Positions 54,343 through 64,000 of a stretch of DNA of 64,000 bases are shown piece by piece. The position numbers and the translations under genes are program-made. Position 1 is the stretch's first letter; every line of letters starts with the position of its first letter. The stretch comes from Semisulcospira habei (taxonomy: Eukaryota; Mollusca; Gastropoda; Semisulcospiridae), in contig BTPG01000004.1 of NCBI GenBank assembly GCA_036245525.1, positions 44,252,588 to 44,316,587 of the forward strand, in the 5' to 3' direction. The notes below the pieces were generated by a model, which was not told the origin of the DNA, did no database searches, and was given only the letters and a program-made list of their open reading frames with translations.

Positions 54343-54492
54343 ACGCACTTCAGCTGTTACACAAGTATCATGGTACACTAACAATTAACGCAACTTTTTT
54401 GCGCAAGTTCAGTGACTGACCGGCCGTACTCAACTACAGAACTACTGTTGGTGTACCATGACTGACGGATGTGTAGCAGTTGAAGTGCGTTT
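54343..54492. repeat. Foldback, arms of about 40 bp
   Basis: ACGCACTTCAGCTGTTACAC...ATGGTACAC and GTGTACCAT...GTAGCAGTTGAAGTGCGT with a loop of about 70 bp. Confidence 0.65.
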
Positions 54493-54499
54493 AGTAAAC

Positions 54500-55160
54500 A
54501 TGCTATATGAAACATCGAAACATATTACTGAACCACCCAAACGTACACTACAGGCGTCAAGCTAATCCCAGGTCAATCCGTCTATGCAGATTTTTTTTTA
54601 CGGCGGCTGCAAGTGAGATCCTGAGATAAGAGCAAGAGTCCTTACCAGTCTTGCGACAAAGTCGGAGCCAGCAACTTGCGGCAAGTTAAAGGCACAGCTG
54701 TTTAAATATCGCGAGAGTGAGGCTCGCAACTAAAACCCACCCAAACCTACCCTGACACTGTCGGAGTAGACAGACTGAGAACAGCCCCCTCCCATTTGCC
54801 AAAGGGCATACAGCAAACGTAGGAAGGGTCATGCACTCATGACATTATATATGCATGTTAGTGTAACAGAGAAGTAGAGTTCGCCATTGATGTGTGATGT
54901 GAGTGATACAGACAGTTCGTAATCACAGTCTATAGAAGAGCGACCCCCTTGGCCTTCCTGGTTATCGACGTAAATAACGCTAAGTATAAGCAGGATTCAA
55001 GGGCTTAAGGCAATATTTAGAAGTAAATGTACTGACATTTACGTCTGTATTCCTGAAGTTGAAATATGCCGACGGCGGTTTCAAATACACTTGTTTGTTA
55101 AATCGCAAGGCCATAGTACACAGTGGGCCTCCCCTACAGTCCCATCCGCTGTTAAATGCC
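54500..55160. other. Unassigned
   Basis: No coding or repeat signal recognised. Confidence 0.4.
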
Positions 55161-55164
55161 TGAG

Positions 55165-55600
55165 TCTTAGTCTGTCACGTTCATCCCCTAATTTATCAAT
55201 TCCCTAAACAACACTATCGCCTACTTGCTGCACATTTGCCAAGCACAAAATATCCCCAAAATAACCACATCACCCGTCTCATTTCCTGTACTGGCTATCA
55301 ACATGATTCTGTACCAACCCTACCAAGCGCAGCCAAAACTGGTACACACCTCAAATCACCATCCGCTGGGCAACTCAAACTAGGCCAAAAAGAGTCCGCT
55401 GGTTATGGCAAGGCTGGTATGAATCAAAGTACCAAACATCTCTCTTCTCATCTATCAAGAGATTTTAAGCAAATTCAAGCATACTGCCTCTGTACAAAAT
55501 GCCAAAGAAGGCAGAAGATGTTTTTTTTTTTTTTTTTTTTAATTTTAAAAAACACCGGTCCTTACACTGCCTCACCTACCTCATTAAGAATATATAACGC
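55165..55600 (+). repeat. Dispersed repeat R1, copy 2
   Basis: CCCCTAATTTATCAATTCCC, ACCCGTCTCATTTCCTG, TACCAAACATCTCTC and ACACCGGTCCTTACACTGCC match the 19.85-kb copy. A T-tract lies at 55519. Confidence 0.65.
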
Positions 55601-55604
55601 GACC

Positions 55605-56110
55605 TCAAGACCGATGTACCGTTATGTTTCACAATTGCACAACATTTTAGTCTGCAATATCGTACTTGTGGGCGAAGTCTTTGCATTTTCTTTAGGAAAG
55701 AAGCTTAAGTTGAGACGTATTTATTTATTTATTTTGCCTTTTTCAGTCTCTGACCACCATCTCTTTGTTTTGCACTTTTTAATCAGCTTGCGTAGCTCAT
55801 TCTAAAATTTTACAATAAATTTCAAGGTCTCCCTGTAAAATAAAGATTGTAAAATAGTTAGCGGAGAGAAAAGTGTGCGCGGCGAGTTTTTTTTAGCTCG
55901 AGAGGACCGATCGCCCGGTTGGTTGGTAACTCTCTTCACCTCCCATGCTGTCTTCATTTGAACTGAAAAATCAACTCAGTCTGAGGAACACAGCTGCATA
56001 TTTATAGATGCAATAACTGTGAATTAAAATGAACATGAGAATTACTCATGTGCCTCGTTCATTTCAGAAAGCTTTGCTGCTTTGTACAAGGCAGACGGCG
56101 CAGATTCAAC
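55605..56110. other. Unassigned
   Basis: T-rich; no conserved protein or repeat identified. Confidence 0.4.
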
Positions 56111-56114
56111 AGCA

Positions 56115-56510
56115 ATGATTCTCTCACTTCCTCTTCTTCTTCTTCTCGAACGCCGTCACACTTGGAGTTTGGCTCTCAAAATGAAATCTGTGGTCTTCTG
56201 TAGCACCTCCACAGGCCCGTACAGTTTCTCTTGTAGAGTGGCGGGCTTCTGCCATATCTCCTCCCTCAGCACCTGGTGGTTCCCACAGTCCTGGAGGATG
56301 TGCTCTGTGGTCTGCAGTCTGCTTCTCCACAAGGGCACAGGGGAGATGGCACGAGGTGAAAGCGTCTGTGCAGGTGGAAATTGAGTCGGTTGTGCCCGGT
56401 CCTCAGACGAAAGATGGTCACCTGCTCTTGTCTGGACAGCTGATGGTAACTGACTAGGGGCCGTTGTGGTGGTCTGTACACAGACTTAATGATGGTCTTC
56501 ATCTCTGTGA
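56115..56510 (-). mobile_element. LINE C-terminal remnant
   Basis: LSRQEQVTIFRLRTGHNRLN, then PLCPCGEADCRPQSTSS, and in the next frame TTEHILQDCGNHQVLREEIW and LQEKLYGPVEVLQKTTDFIL. This is the cysteine-bearing tail found after RNase H in some non-LTR elements; a frameshift at about 56325 splits it. Confidence 0.72.
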
Positions 56511-57480
56511 AGCTGACTCCACAGCTGTAAATTCTGGCACAAATGTAACAAACGCCCCCCCCCTCCCCCTACCTGCTTATGAGAATCTATGCTGTTTAAA
56601 TGCGGAAGGTGGTGTCTGTCCGGCAGGCACGCATTAGTTTCATTAAACTCGATACAGCTGGTGTTTACCTTAGCTGTCAAGTGTGGCGGGGACGTGTGTT
56701 GTGGAGGAGAGGGGGGGGGGGTGCGTTTCCCCATTCATCCAGCTTCAGTACCGGCTTTGTCGCTAGACTGTTTACCTGACCGACCGCGGTCGATATAGGT
56801 CAAGCTGTACTGAGACGCAGTACCGCGACGTGAGTCAAGGCGAACGGACAGGCACTTGATGACAAAACCAATGTAGTGGACATGCTAGATTCCTAAAGCC
56901 ACAACAAACACAAACACAACGGCCTTACTTTAATTTAAAAAAAAAAAAAAACGGTTTGCAAGTCACCAGTTCTTCGCGCAATAGGAATATCGTCATGTGA
57001 CGTCGTTTAACGCCGTGACAGGTACTTACCATACCTCATTCTCCGGCCGCGGAAAATCAAAGCTTTAAAAATACCCAATGCCGGCGTAAAAGGCCATCAG
57101 GCTGACATCGGCCGCCGTTGGCCCGCGCACAGTCGGCCCGATGGTAGTGTGCACGCCGGGTAGCGCAGAGGATTTGCATAGTCGTAGCATCAGTTTCAGT
57201 TCATGACGCCGAAAATGTGATTTCAAAGGCAGAGTAGGCCCATTAAGAATGAATCACAAACAGATTTTGACACCAACAGCGTTCAAATTCACGTCCTTTC
57301 GGATGCTAGTTCGGTGCCCTACGCGGCGAAACTGAACCTGCCCTGTACAACAAAGCCCAAATGCATAATTATAGGGCTCGGACGCAGAACTTGAACTTCT
57401 GGGAAGTTTTCTGCGTTGCCTAGCAGCGTCGGCGCGTCAACCGTCATCCAATATTTTGGAAGTATGTACTGGAACAAACT
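56511..57480. other. Unassigned with F9 hairpin and an F3 scrap
   Basis: TGCTTATGAGAATCTATGC at 56573 is an F3 arm fragment; the rest is unrecognised. Confidence 0.4.
57085..57146. mobile_element. F9 hairpin
   Basis: AAAGGCCATCAGGCTGACAT...CAGTCGGCCCGATGG around TTGGCCCGCGCAC. Confidence 0.55.
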
Positions 57481-58204
57481 AAATATAATTCTGGAATAAA
57501 TGCACTTAAAATGAAAGAAGATGGCACCTTTGCTGCAGCAGATCATGAAAAGGCAGCAACATTGAATACATTTTTTATTAAGTGTATTTGTGGAAAAGAA
57601 TTTGAGTAAAGTTCCATTGTTTGGTAGAGGCTCAAAAGCGAATGGGTGCACTATAAAGGATATCGTAATAACTCCTGACATTGTCAAGAAAAAATTAAAA
57701 GAATTAAATCCTTCCAAAGCTCCAGGTCCAGACTGTATCCCTCCCAGAGTTTTACAAGACTGAGTTGTGTAACGAGTTGCATAACCACTTTCCACTTTAT
57801 TTACATTTTCCATTAAATCAGGTATTGTTCCACAAGACTGGCGAACCGCAGAGGTAAGTGCTATTTTTTTTAAAAAAAATGTTCTAGGTCAGATGCAGGA
57901 AATTACAGACTAGTAAGTTTAACGCGTATAGTATGTAAAGTTTTAGAGTCTACAGTCCGAGACGAGATCGTTAATCATTTTACTGTGAATAATATGTACA
58001 CTGAATGCCAACATGGTTTTAGAAAGAAACGATCATGTGTTACTCAATTACTACAAGATATGGATGATATAACTTCCTTACTTGACAACAAAAAACGGTT
58101 GACATCATATACTTAGACTTTAGACACTGTTTCTCGTGAAAGGCTTCTTCAGAAGCTAGAGACCTATGGTGTATGTGGAAACATTTCCAACTGGATAAGA
58201 AGTT

Positions 58205-58530
58205 TCTTAAAATAATAATAATACATAGTTCTTGTATAGCGCTGTTCTCCAGGAAAACATTGGACTCACTGCGCATGCACAACAGCACACCCTTTCTCTC
58301 TCAGACACACACGCACAATTATACACTACTTTAAACCACCCCATCCCTTCCCCACACCTTACATTCACTTCCTCTGGGATCAGAATAGGTGGCAGTCAGT
58401 CAACAGTTAGCTATATATGAGCTAAGTGTTAAATGCCCGACAAAAAAGAAAAGTCTTTAAGTGAGCCTTGAACTGTGACAATGTGGGCAGATTCCGCATT
58501 TCCGTTGGCAGCGAGTTCCACACACTTCCT
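58205..58530 (-). mobile_element. Second LINE 3' end nested in the first
   Basis: A (TAA)n tail at 58212-58222 and, on the - strand, VWNSLPTEMRNLPTLSQFKA then HLKTFLFCRAFNT with stop. It sits inside the reverse transcriptase of the + strand LINE. Confidence 0.75.
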
Positions 58531-58534
58531 TGAG

Positions 58535-58675
58535 GTATACCGCTCAGCACCTTTATTTTGTCTGATTTTGCATTTCGAACCTTTACCACAATCTTACGTG
58601 AAAGAGAACAAGTGGTAAAGGTTCGAAATGCAAAATCAGACAAAATAAAGGTGCTGAGCGGTATACCTCAAGGAA
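58535..58675. repeat. Inverted duplication of LINE sequence, arms of about 65 bp
   Basis: CCTTGAGGTATACCGCTCAG...TTTACCAC and GTGGTAAAG...CTGAGCGGTATACCTCAAGG are exact complements around a 22-nt spacer (AATCTTACGTGAAAGAGAAC). It lies at the junction of the nested insertion. Confidence 0.85.
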
Positions 58676-59651
58676 GCATCCTAGGGCCTATATTATTTAA
58701 TATGTTTATAAATGACTTGCCAGACTGTGTTAATAGCATGTGCAAAATATTCGCAGACAACACTAAAATCTATAATGAATCGAGCAATTATGACGTGTTT
58801 CGGTATGATTTGGATCACTTGCAAGAGTGATCCGACACATGGGATTTGCATTTTAATGTAGAGAAATGCAAGGTCTTGCATGCTGGAAGGAACAATCCTG
58901 AACATGATTAATTGATGAAAGTTAACAGTGACATGAAAAAGGTGGTATCCTGTGAGGAGGAAAGAGATTTAGGTGGTGGTTTTTTTTTTTTTTTTTTTTT
59001 ATAAAGTTCTATCTTTTAATCCCCATATTCAGAACTGTATCAATAAGGCCAACAAAATGGTTAGAGGTCTTTAGTAAACTGTATAAATCACTAGTCAGAC
59101 CACATTTGGAATATTCAAACACTGTATGGTACCCAGGTTTAAAGAGACAATCAGTTGCACTCGAAAGGGTACAGAGACGAGCAACAATGCTGGTTAAAGA
59201 ATGTAGAAATGTGACTTACTTAGACAGACTCAAATACTTTGGACTACACTCCTTACGTGGATGTAGAATACGTGGAGACTTAATCCAAGTTTCTTAAATT
59301 TATAATGGAATCGGACGACCTAAATTGGAACGACTATTTTGCAGCACCGTTTTGTGACAGAACCCGAAACTCTGAAGGGAAACTCTTTGTACGGCACTGC
59401 AACCCTAACCTGCGGAAGTTTTGTTTTTCTAACAGAGTTGCCATTATTTGGAATGAGTTACCAGTTTCATTTTTTTAAAGCACTTAATATAAATTCTTTT
59501 AAAAACCAGTTGGACGAATTATCAAAATTTAAAGAGATTTTCTCTATGATGAATGATTTATAGGAAAATTGGCATGCATAACAGACCCATAAAGTAATTA
59601 AAGAAAGAAAGGACATTTGCAAAGGCCTCGCGGCCTATTTTGTCCTCACAA

Positions 59652-59685
<34 letters not shown>

Positions 59686-59849
59686 GACTTAGGAGGATAG
59701 AATAATCTTAAGATAGTAGCGAAGTAGTGTTTCAACACGTTTTTCTTCATGTTTCTTCCTCTTTGGAAACAAACAAAAACAGATTCTGGTTAGCTGTTTC
59801 CTACAGTAATGGCAAGACTTGCTGTTACATATGATCTGTAATGTCAGGT

Positions 59850-60509
59850 ATGTCGAACGATCTGCTCTACAGGCTCCAGAAGATTCAAAACCACGCAGGA
59901 AGAACTGTACTGTAAAAATCAAAGCGTGACCACATCACTCCCTTGCTTAAGCAGTTACACTGGCTTCCTGTAAAGTTCAGAATTGAATTCAAAATTGCTT
60001 CCTTCGTTTTTCAGGCCTTTGATAAAACACTCCCGGCATACTTGTCCTCCAGTCTCCCTGTCTATACACCAGGCAGAGTATTGCGCTCCAGCACTGACGA
60101 CAGAATATTGACTACCCCCAGAGTGTCCCTAAAAATCTTTGGACAGCGGTCCTTTTCTTTCCAAGCTCCTAAAGTGTGAAATGGTCTTCCCCATGATATT
60201 CGCCATGCACATCTTTGGCCATTTTCAGGGCTATATTGAAAACATATTTTTTTCAAATTGGCCTTTGAAAGGGATTGATAAACCCTACGTTTTCCCATCA
60301 ACATGTATATATCTAATCAGGCTCTTGAAATGTTATGTTTTTTTAAATCATAGTTTTAATATTGTGTCAGTGTGCATTTGGACCTATGAATAATTGTGTT
60401 TTTGTACGTTGTCTGTACTTTAATTAGTTAATTTCAATAATTAGATTATCTAGATGTAAAGCGCTCTGAGCCTTTCTTTGTGGGGATATTGCGCTATAGA
60501 AGAGTTATA

Positions 60510-60595
<86 letters not shown>
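59850..60595 (+). mobile_element. LINE 3' end
   Basis: LLKQLHWLPVKFRIEFKIAS, then FVFQAFDKTLPAYLSSSLPV and SFSFQAPKVWN are the C-terminal LINE signature. The tail GTAAAGCGCTCTGAGCCTTTC...GCGCTATAGAA is followed by (TTA)n at 60509-60592. Confidence 0.82.
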
Positions 60596-60729
60596 TGCCT
60601 ATAGCACGTCAGGACTTTCCTGACATTGTCCTGACAGGCGCCGGATTTCCCTTTGAGGGCCTTATCGCGAATCCTCTCAAGACGGCCGCCACGACTAGCG
60701 TGATGACGTCAGCTTCCCGAACCATATAG

Positions 60730-60800
60730 GCACAATACATCGGCCCGCGCACGGCCGTGCGCGGGCCAAAGTCGGCCCGATGGCCTTTTGCGCATTGGGA
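60730..60800. mobile_element. F9 hairpin
   Basis: CGGCCCGCGCACGGCCGTGCGCGGGCC is a perfect stem, then GATGGCCTTTTGCGCATTGG. Confidence 0.68.
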
Positions 60801-61970
60801 GGCCGCCGTTCCGCTTGATGACTGGATACATCCGTCATAACTTTCTCTTCCTTCCTTCCTTGTGTGCAGGGCCGCGCCGGAGCGCGCGCCAAACAAGGCC
60901 GAGTACCTTCTGCTCACTAGACTGAAATATATGCGCCCAACAAAGAAAGAAAGACGCATAGACAAGGAAAGAATAAAAAGGAAAATAGAAAATAGAGGTT
61001 GAAAACCCTTTAAATTAGATGCAAGGAACGACGTTTCGGATCAAAGATACTTCTTCAGGTGACATGGAAACAAACGTAGAACAGAAAAGAACACATGATA
61101 GAAAGAAAGGACGTCATCCTGTATAGAGAAAATTTAGAATGACGTAAAAAAAAAATGAAAAAAAAATGACGCCACTGCCCAAGCAAGCATACAATTTTAT
61201 GTGATGCTCAGGAACAGAGATCATTACGGATTAAACAGCATGAATGATGTAAAACATCACGCAAAAGTCATGCCCAATATACTCGATGCACACTCCGTGA
61301 CGAGTTGTGATACAACCTCGTCAACCGACAGCCTCCAACAAGCTTCAGTCATTTGATGGCCGTGTTCTGGAACTGGATAGACACACTGGGCCGCCACGAG
61401 GCAAGAAATACTTATTCTACGACCAGAAGCCCAGCACACACTTGGCTGAGTATGAGGAAAATATCTCCGTATGGGAAGACAGCAGGATGCAGAGCCCAGA
61501 TTTGAAGCCCACTACTACGTGCTCACCATCATGTGTGTTTTGGAACGCGGCAAGCTCTCCATCTCCATATAAGACATCAGTCCCAGTTTGAATGTGGATT
61601 TAAAATGCAATAAGACAAAATTAATGCATGTACAATGCAAAATCAGCAGGTTGCAGCCGATTCAGTTTTGAACCTAAGGGACTGCAGCTGCAAGACCAGT
61701 ACCAGCTCTGTAGTTACCTATACAATGCATACAAGGTATATGGTGTATGCAAGGTATATGGCGGGCTTTACCTGACCTGCACCAAGTTCTGCACGTGCAA
61801 ATGGAGTCAGTGAAGCATGTAATAACCCTTTCATATTCGTGATCCCTGACTAGCTGTGAAAGAACCAGCGCGAAGTAAATGTGAATAATACACAGCAAAA
61901 GTCACTACTCACAACAGAAGACTGTAAGCATTCACGATAAAAACATCCAAATAAAGCCACTTTTACACTT
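60801..61970. other. Unassigned
   Basis: An F9 end (GAGTACCTTCTGCTCACTAG, 60899) and the GATCCGAAACGTCGTT-type repeat (61030) only. Short frames at 61257-61590 resemble no family I know. Confidence 0.4.
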
Positions 61971-61971
61971 G

Positions 61972-62310
61972 CAGGGGCGGATACGTTCCTCATGGGGGGG
62001 GGGGGGCGTTTATGTTTAGAACTTTATACAGAAAGCGAAGCGCCCGAGAAGATTTTCTGAGCACTCAGAATCTCAAACAAAAAACACGGACCGAAAAATG
62101 CAAAACCGTACTGGTGGAAAGGGGGCGGGGGGGGGGGGGGGGGGGTGTGGCGGGGGTGTGTGAGCAGTATCTCAAAGGGGGGATGTCCACACTAGCAAGA
62201 AAAGAGGCAAACTCTCTTAACTCGGAGATTGTTTTTTCTAAGCCGAGTGGGAGGTCCGGAGGTCGAAACCTCTCCCCCCCCCTTACCCTCCCCGCGATCC
62301 TCCCTTGATT
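61972..62310. mobile_element. G-rich element with CAGGGG-type ends
   Basis: CAGGGGCGGATACG left and GATCCTCCCTTGA right, with poly-G tracts at 61995 and 62125-62145. No coding signal. Confidence 0.4.
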
Positions 62311-62955
62311 CGATGTAGACAATTATATATTTACTAAATTGTTTTGGACATGATCAAACAAAATGAGCCATTTCAAAAGAGTTTTCGTGCCTGAATTGTA
62401 ATTACATGTGCCGGAATGATTTTTTTTCTGGCGGCCATCTTGGATTTTGCTTTATACAGAAAAACGCTCAATATTTACAGCGTGGCATACAACGGATTCG
62501 AATTCAGCACCCCAAAAATCATTCAGGATCCATCAAAACATTTTGTACTTCCGACAATGTAAGGTATGCCCAACCTACGACCGGACGACTGGTTACAATC
62601 GTCACTCGGGCAACTGGACATGTTTTACTTGGTGTATAAAATACAGACGCAGCTATGTCACAATAACAACAATCATATTTAATCAAGTCTGTGTTTCAAT
62701 ATCGTCTATTACATCGTTTCAATATCGTCTATTACAAATACTATTCACTTTTCTTTTTTTTTCAAGTGCTTTGATTTACTGTGCTACAGCAACAAAAGAA
62801 CAAAACTGGTTTGTCCCACACCTACCAGTGACAATACAGTTTCTGGCAGATTGTCATAGACAACCTCTCCTTTCGCCCTCTCACAGAAAATAATGAAAAA
62901 AAGCTATAAACAGATATAGTGGTCGTCATTATACAAGTAGTACATGATGTCGGCT
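62311..62955. other. Unassigned
   Basis: A small tandem duplication TTTCAATATCGTCTATTACA at 62695-62735; no coding match recognised. Confidence 0.4.
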
Positions 62956-62959
62956 TCTA

Positions 62960-64000
62960 ATAATAATAATAATAATTACGGTATTTATAATGCGCTTATC
63001 TTATAATAATTATAACTCTAAGCGCACACTCACAACTCGCGCACGCATGCGCACGCTTTAGACAATGACTCACGTACCACAAACAGTGAAATACATTACG
63101 ACGGTCAGCTTGGGGTGGGGAGTGCGGTGATATAGTGCTAAAACTGTTGAAAGAGGTGAGTTTTGAGGGCGGACTGGAAGGAGGAGAGAGAGTGTTTCTG
63201 ACGGAGAGAGAGTGGGAGAGTGTTCCAGATGGATGGACCGTAGACGGAGAAGGAGCGGGGACCGAAAGTGTTAAGTTTGGTGCGAGGGATGTGGAGGCGG
63301 AGAGGGTCGGAGGCAGAGCGGAGGGAGCGGGAATGTGTGTAGGGGTGAAGTAAGTTGGAGAGATAGGCAGGAGCGCAGTTGTTCAGGGATTTGTAGCAGA
63401 GAGACAGAACTTTGTATTGGATGCGTTGGGGGATGGGGAGCCAGTGAAGGAGTTTGAGCAGGGGTGTGATGTGGTCGGATTTTTTCTTTCTGAGGACGAG
63501 GCGGGCAGCATTGTTCTGGACGCGTTGGAGAGTGAAGATGGTGGAGTGAGGGAGACCGGAAAGGAGAGAGTTGCAATAGTCGATGCGAGATAAGATGAGA
63601 GAGACAGCAAGTTTGGTGGCAGCTTCGGTAGTGAGGTATTTTCTGATCTGACTGATGCGGCGAAGGTGGAAATAGCATGCCTGGGTCGTGGCGGAGACGA
63701 AGTTGGTCATGGACAGAGAGGAATCGAGGATGACGCCGAGGTTCTTGGCCGAGTCAGAGAGGGAGATGGGGGTGCTATCGAGTTGAAGGTGGAGAGAGGG
63801 AGGGAGCTGGGAGAGTTTTTGGCGAGTGCCCACCAGCATGGCTTCCGTTTTGTCGTCGTTCAGTTTCAGCTTGTTTGCTGTCATCCAGTTTTTCACGTCC
63901 TTGTAGCAGTCAGCCGTGCGAGTCAGTAGTGACTGAGTGTTGTCGAGTTTGTCTTTGTCTTGCAGTTGTGAGTCGTCAGCGTAGAGGTGGTGGTGTATGC
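62960..64000 (-). mobile_element. Non-LTR retrotransposon, 3' part, runs off the window
   Basis: An open frame at 63138-63896 reads WMTANKLKLNDDKTEAMLVG, then FHLRRISQIRKYLTTEAATK, LQRVQNNAARLVL, LHWLPIPQRIQYK and IWNTLPLSLRQ. This is the end of the reverse transcriptase and the conserved C-terminal region. It has a (TAA)n tail at 62960-62978. The intact frame suggests recent insertion. Confidence 0.88.

Larger units (their letters stand above)
57480..59660 (+). mobile_element. CR1/L2-like LINE, decayed and interrupted
   Basis: In broken frames: LKELNPSKAPGPDCIPP (57700), NYRLVSLTRIVCKVLES (57900), FRKKRSCVTQLLQDMDDITS (58020), LSGIPQGSILGPILFNMFIN (58655), KIFADNTKIYN (58745), RRATMLVKECRNVTYLDRLK and FGLHSLRGCRIRGDLIQVS (59180-59297). 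It ends in (ACT)n at 59650. The FADD motif reads FADN. Frameshifts, stops and an insertion at 58205-58620 inactivate it. Confidence 0.85.

Noticed and set aside
55236..55805. 189-residue frame
   Set aside because: It spans dispersed repeat R1 and a T-rich tract; no start context, homology or domain was recognised.

Overview
This is animal genomic DNA, most likely from a mollusc and probably a gastropod. That placement is an inference from two things: many short exons buried in repeat-packed introns, and repeats of the tRNA-SINE, CR1/L2-like LINE and DIRS types. The sequence has no bacterial features: no operons, no ribosome binding sites and no long host open reading frames. Genes had to be read exon by exon from splice signals and phase.

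Two host genes converge. On the + strand (18-9788) is the C-terminal part of a gene for a protein with a carbohydrate-binding family 9-like (CBM9-like) domain. Ten exons, including a 23-nt microexon, join in phase and end in a stop codon; the 5' end lies outside the window. On the - strand (51230 down to 18765) is a nearly complete xanthine dehydrogenase/aldehyde oxidase family gene. Thirty exons were found from a start codon to a stop codon, and every adjacent pair joins in phase except across one gap. They give about 1244 residues. The 4th and 5th exons, which should carry the second 2Fe-2S cysteine pair, were not found. The FAD domain looks like XDH (FFxGYR motif). The molybdenum domain keeps the catalytic Glu of the GEP motif but has changes at other positions that are usually invariant.

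Region 51.3-64 kb holds no recognisable host gene. It contains several truncated non-LTR retrotransposons, one nested inside another, microsatellites, and sequence I cannot identify.

The rest of the window is dominated by more than a dozen families of short, near-perfectly palindromic elements of about 80-220 bp. Several unrelated families share the outer end TTAAC-YC-WTT...AAWGRGTTAA. This suggests piggyBac-type MITEs with TTAA target sites. Some have seeded tandem arrays: a 65-bp satellite at 11.87-13.62 kb is built from one arm of such a hairpin.

The most notable items are: (1) a hammerhead ribozyme motif at 11037-11090 inside a 587-bp head-to-tail repeat resembling a retrozyme or Penelope-like element, with a second, core-deleted copy at 38.2-38.8 kb; (2) a tandem array of partial copies of one XDH exon at 22.9-23.64 kb; (3) a short mobile element with a 12-bp target duplication that contains a copy of a neighbouring XDH exon-intron junction (32.2-32.5 kb); and (4) two copies of one mobile element that each carry a different minisatellite (48.4-49.6 and 51.9-53.1 kb).
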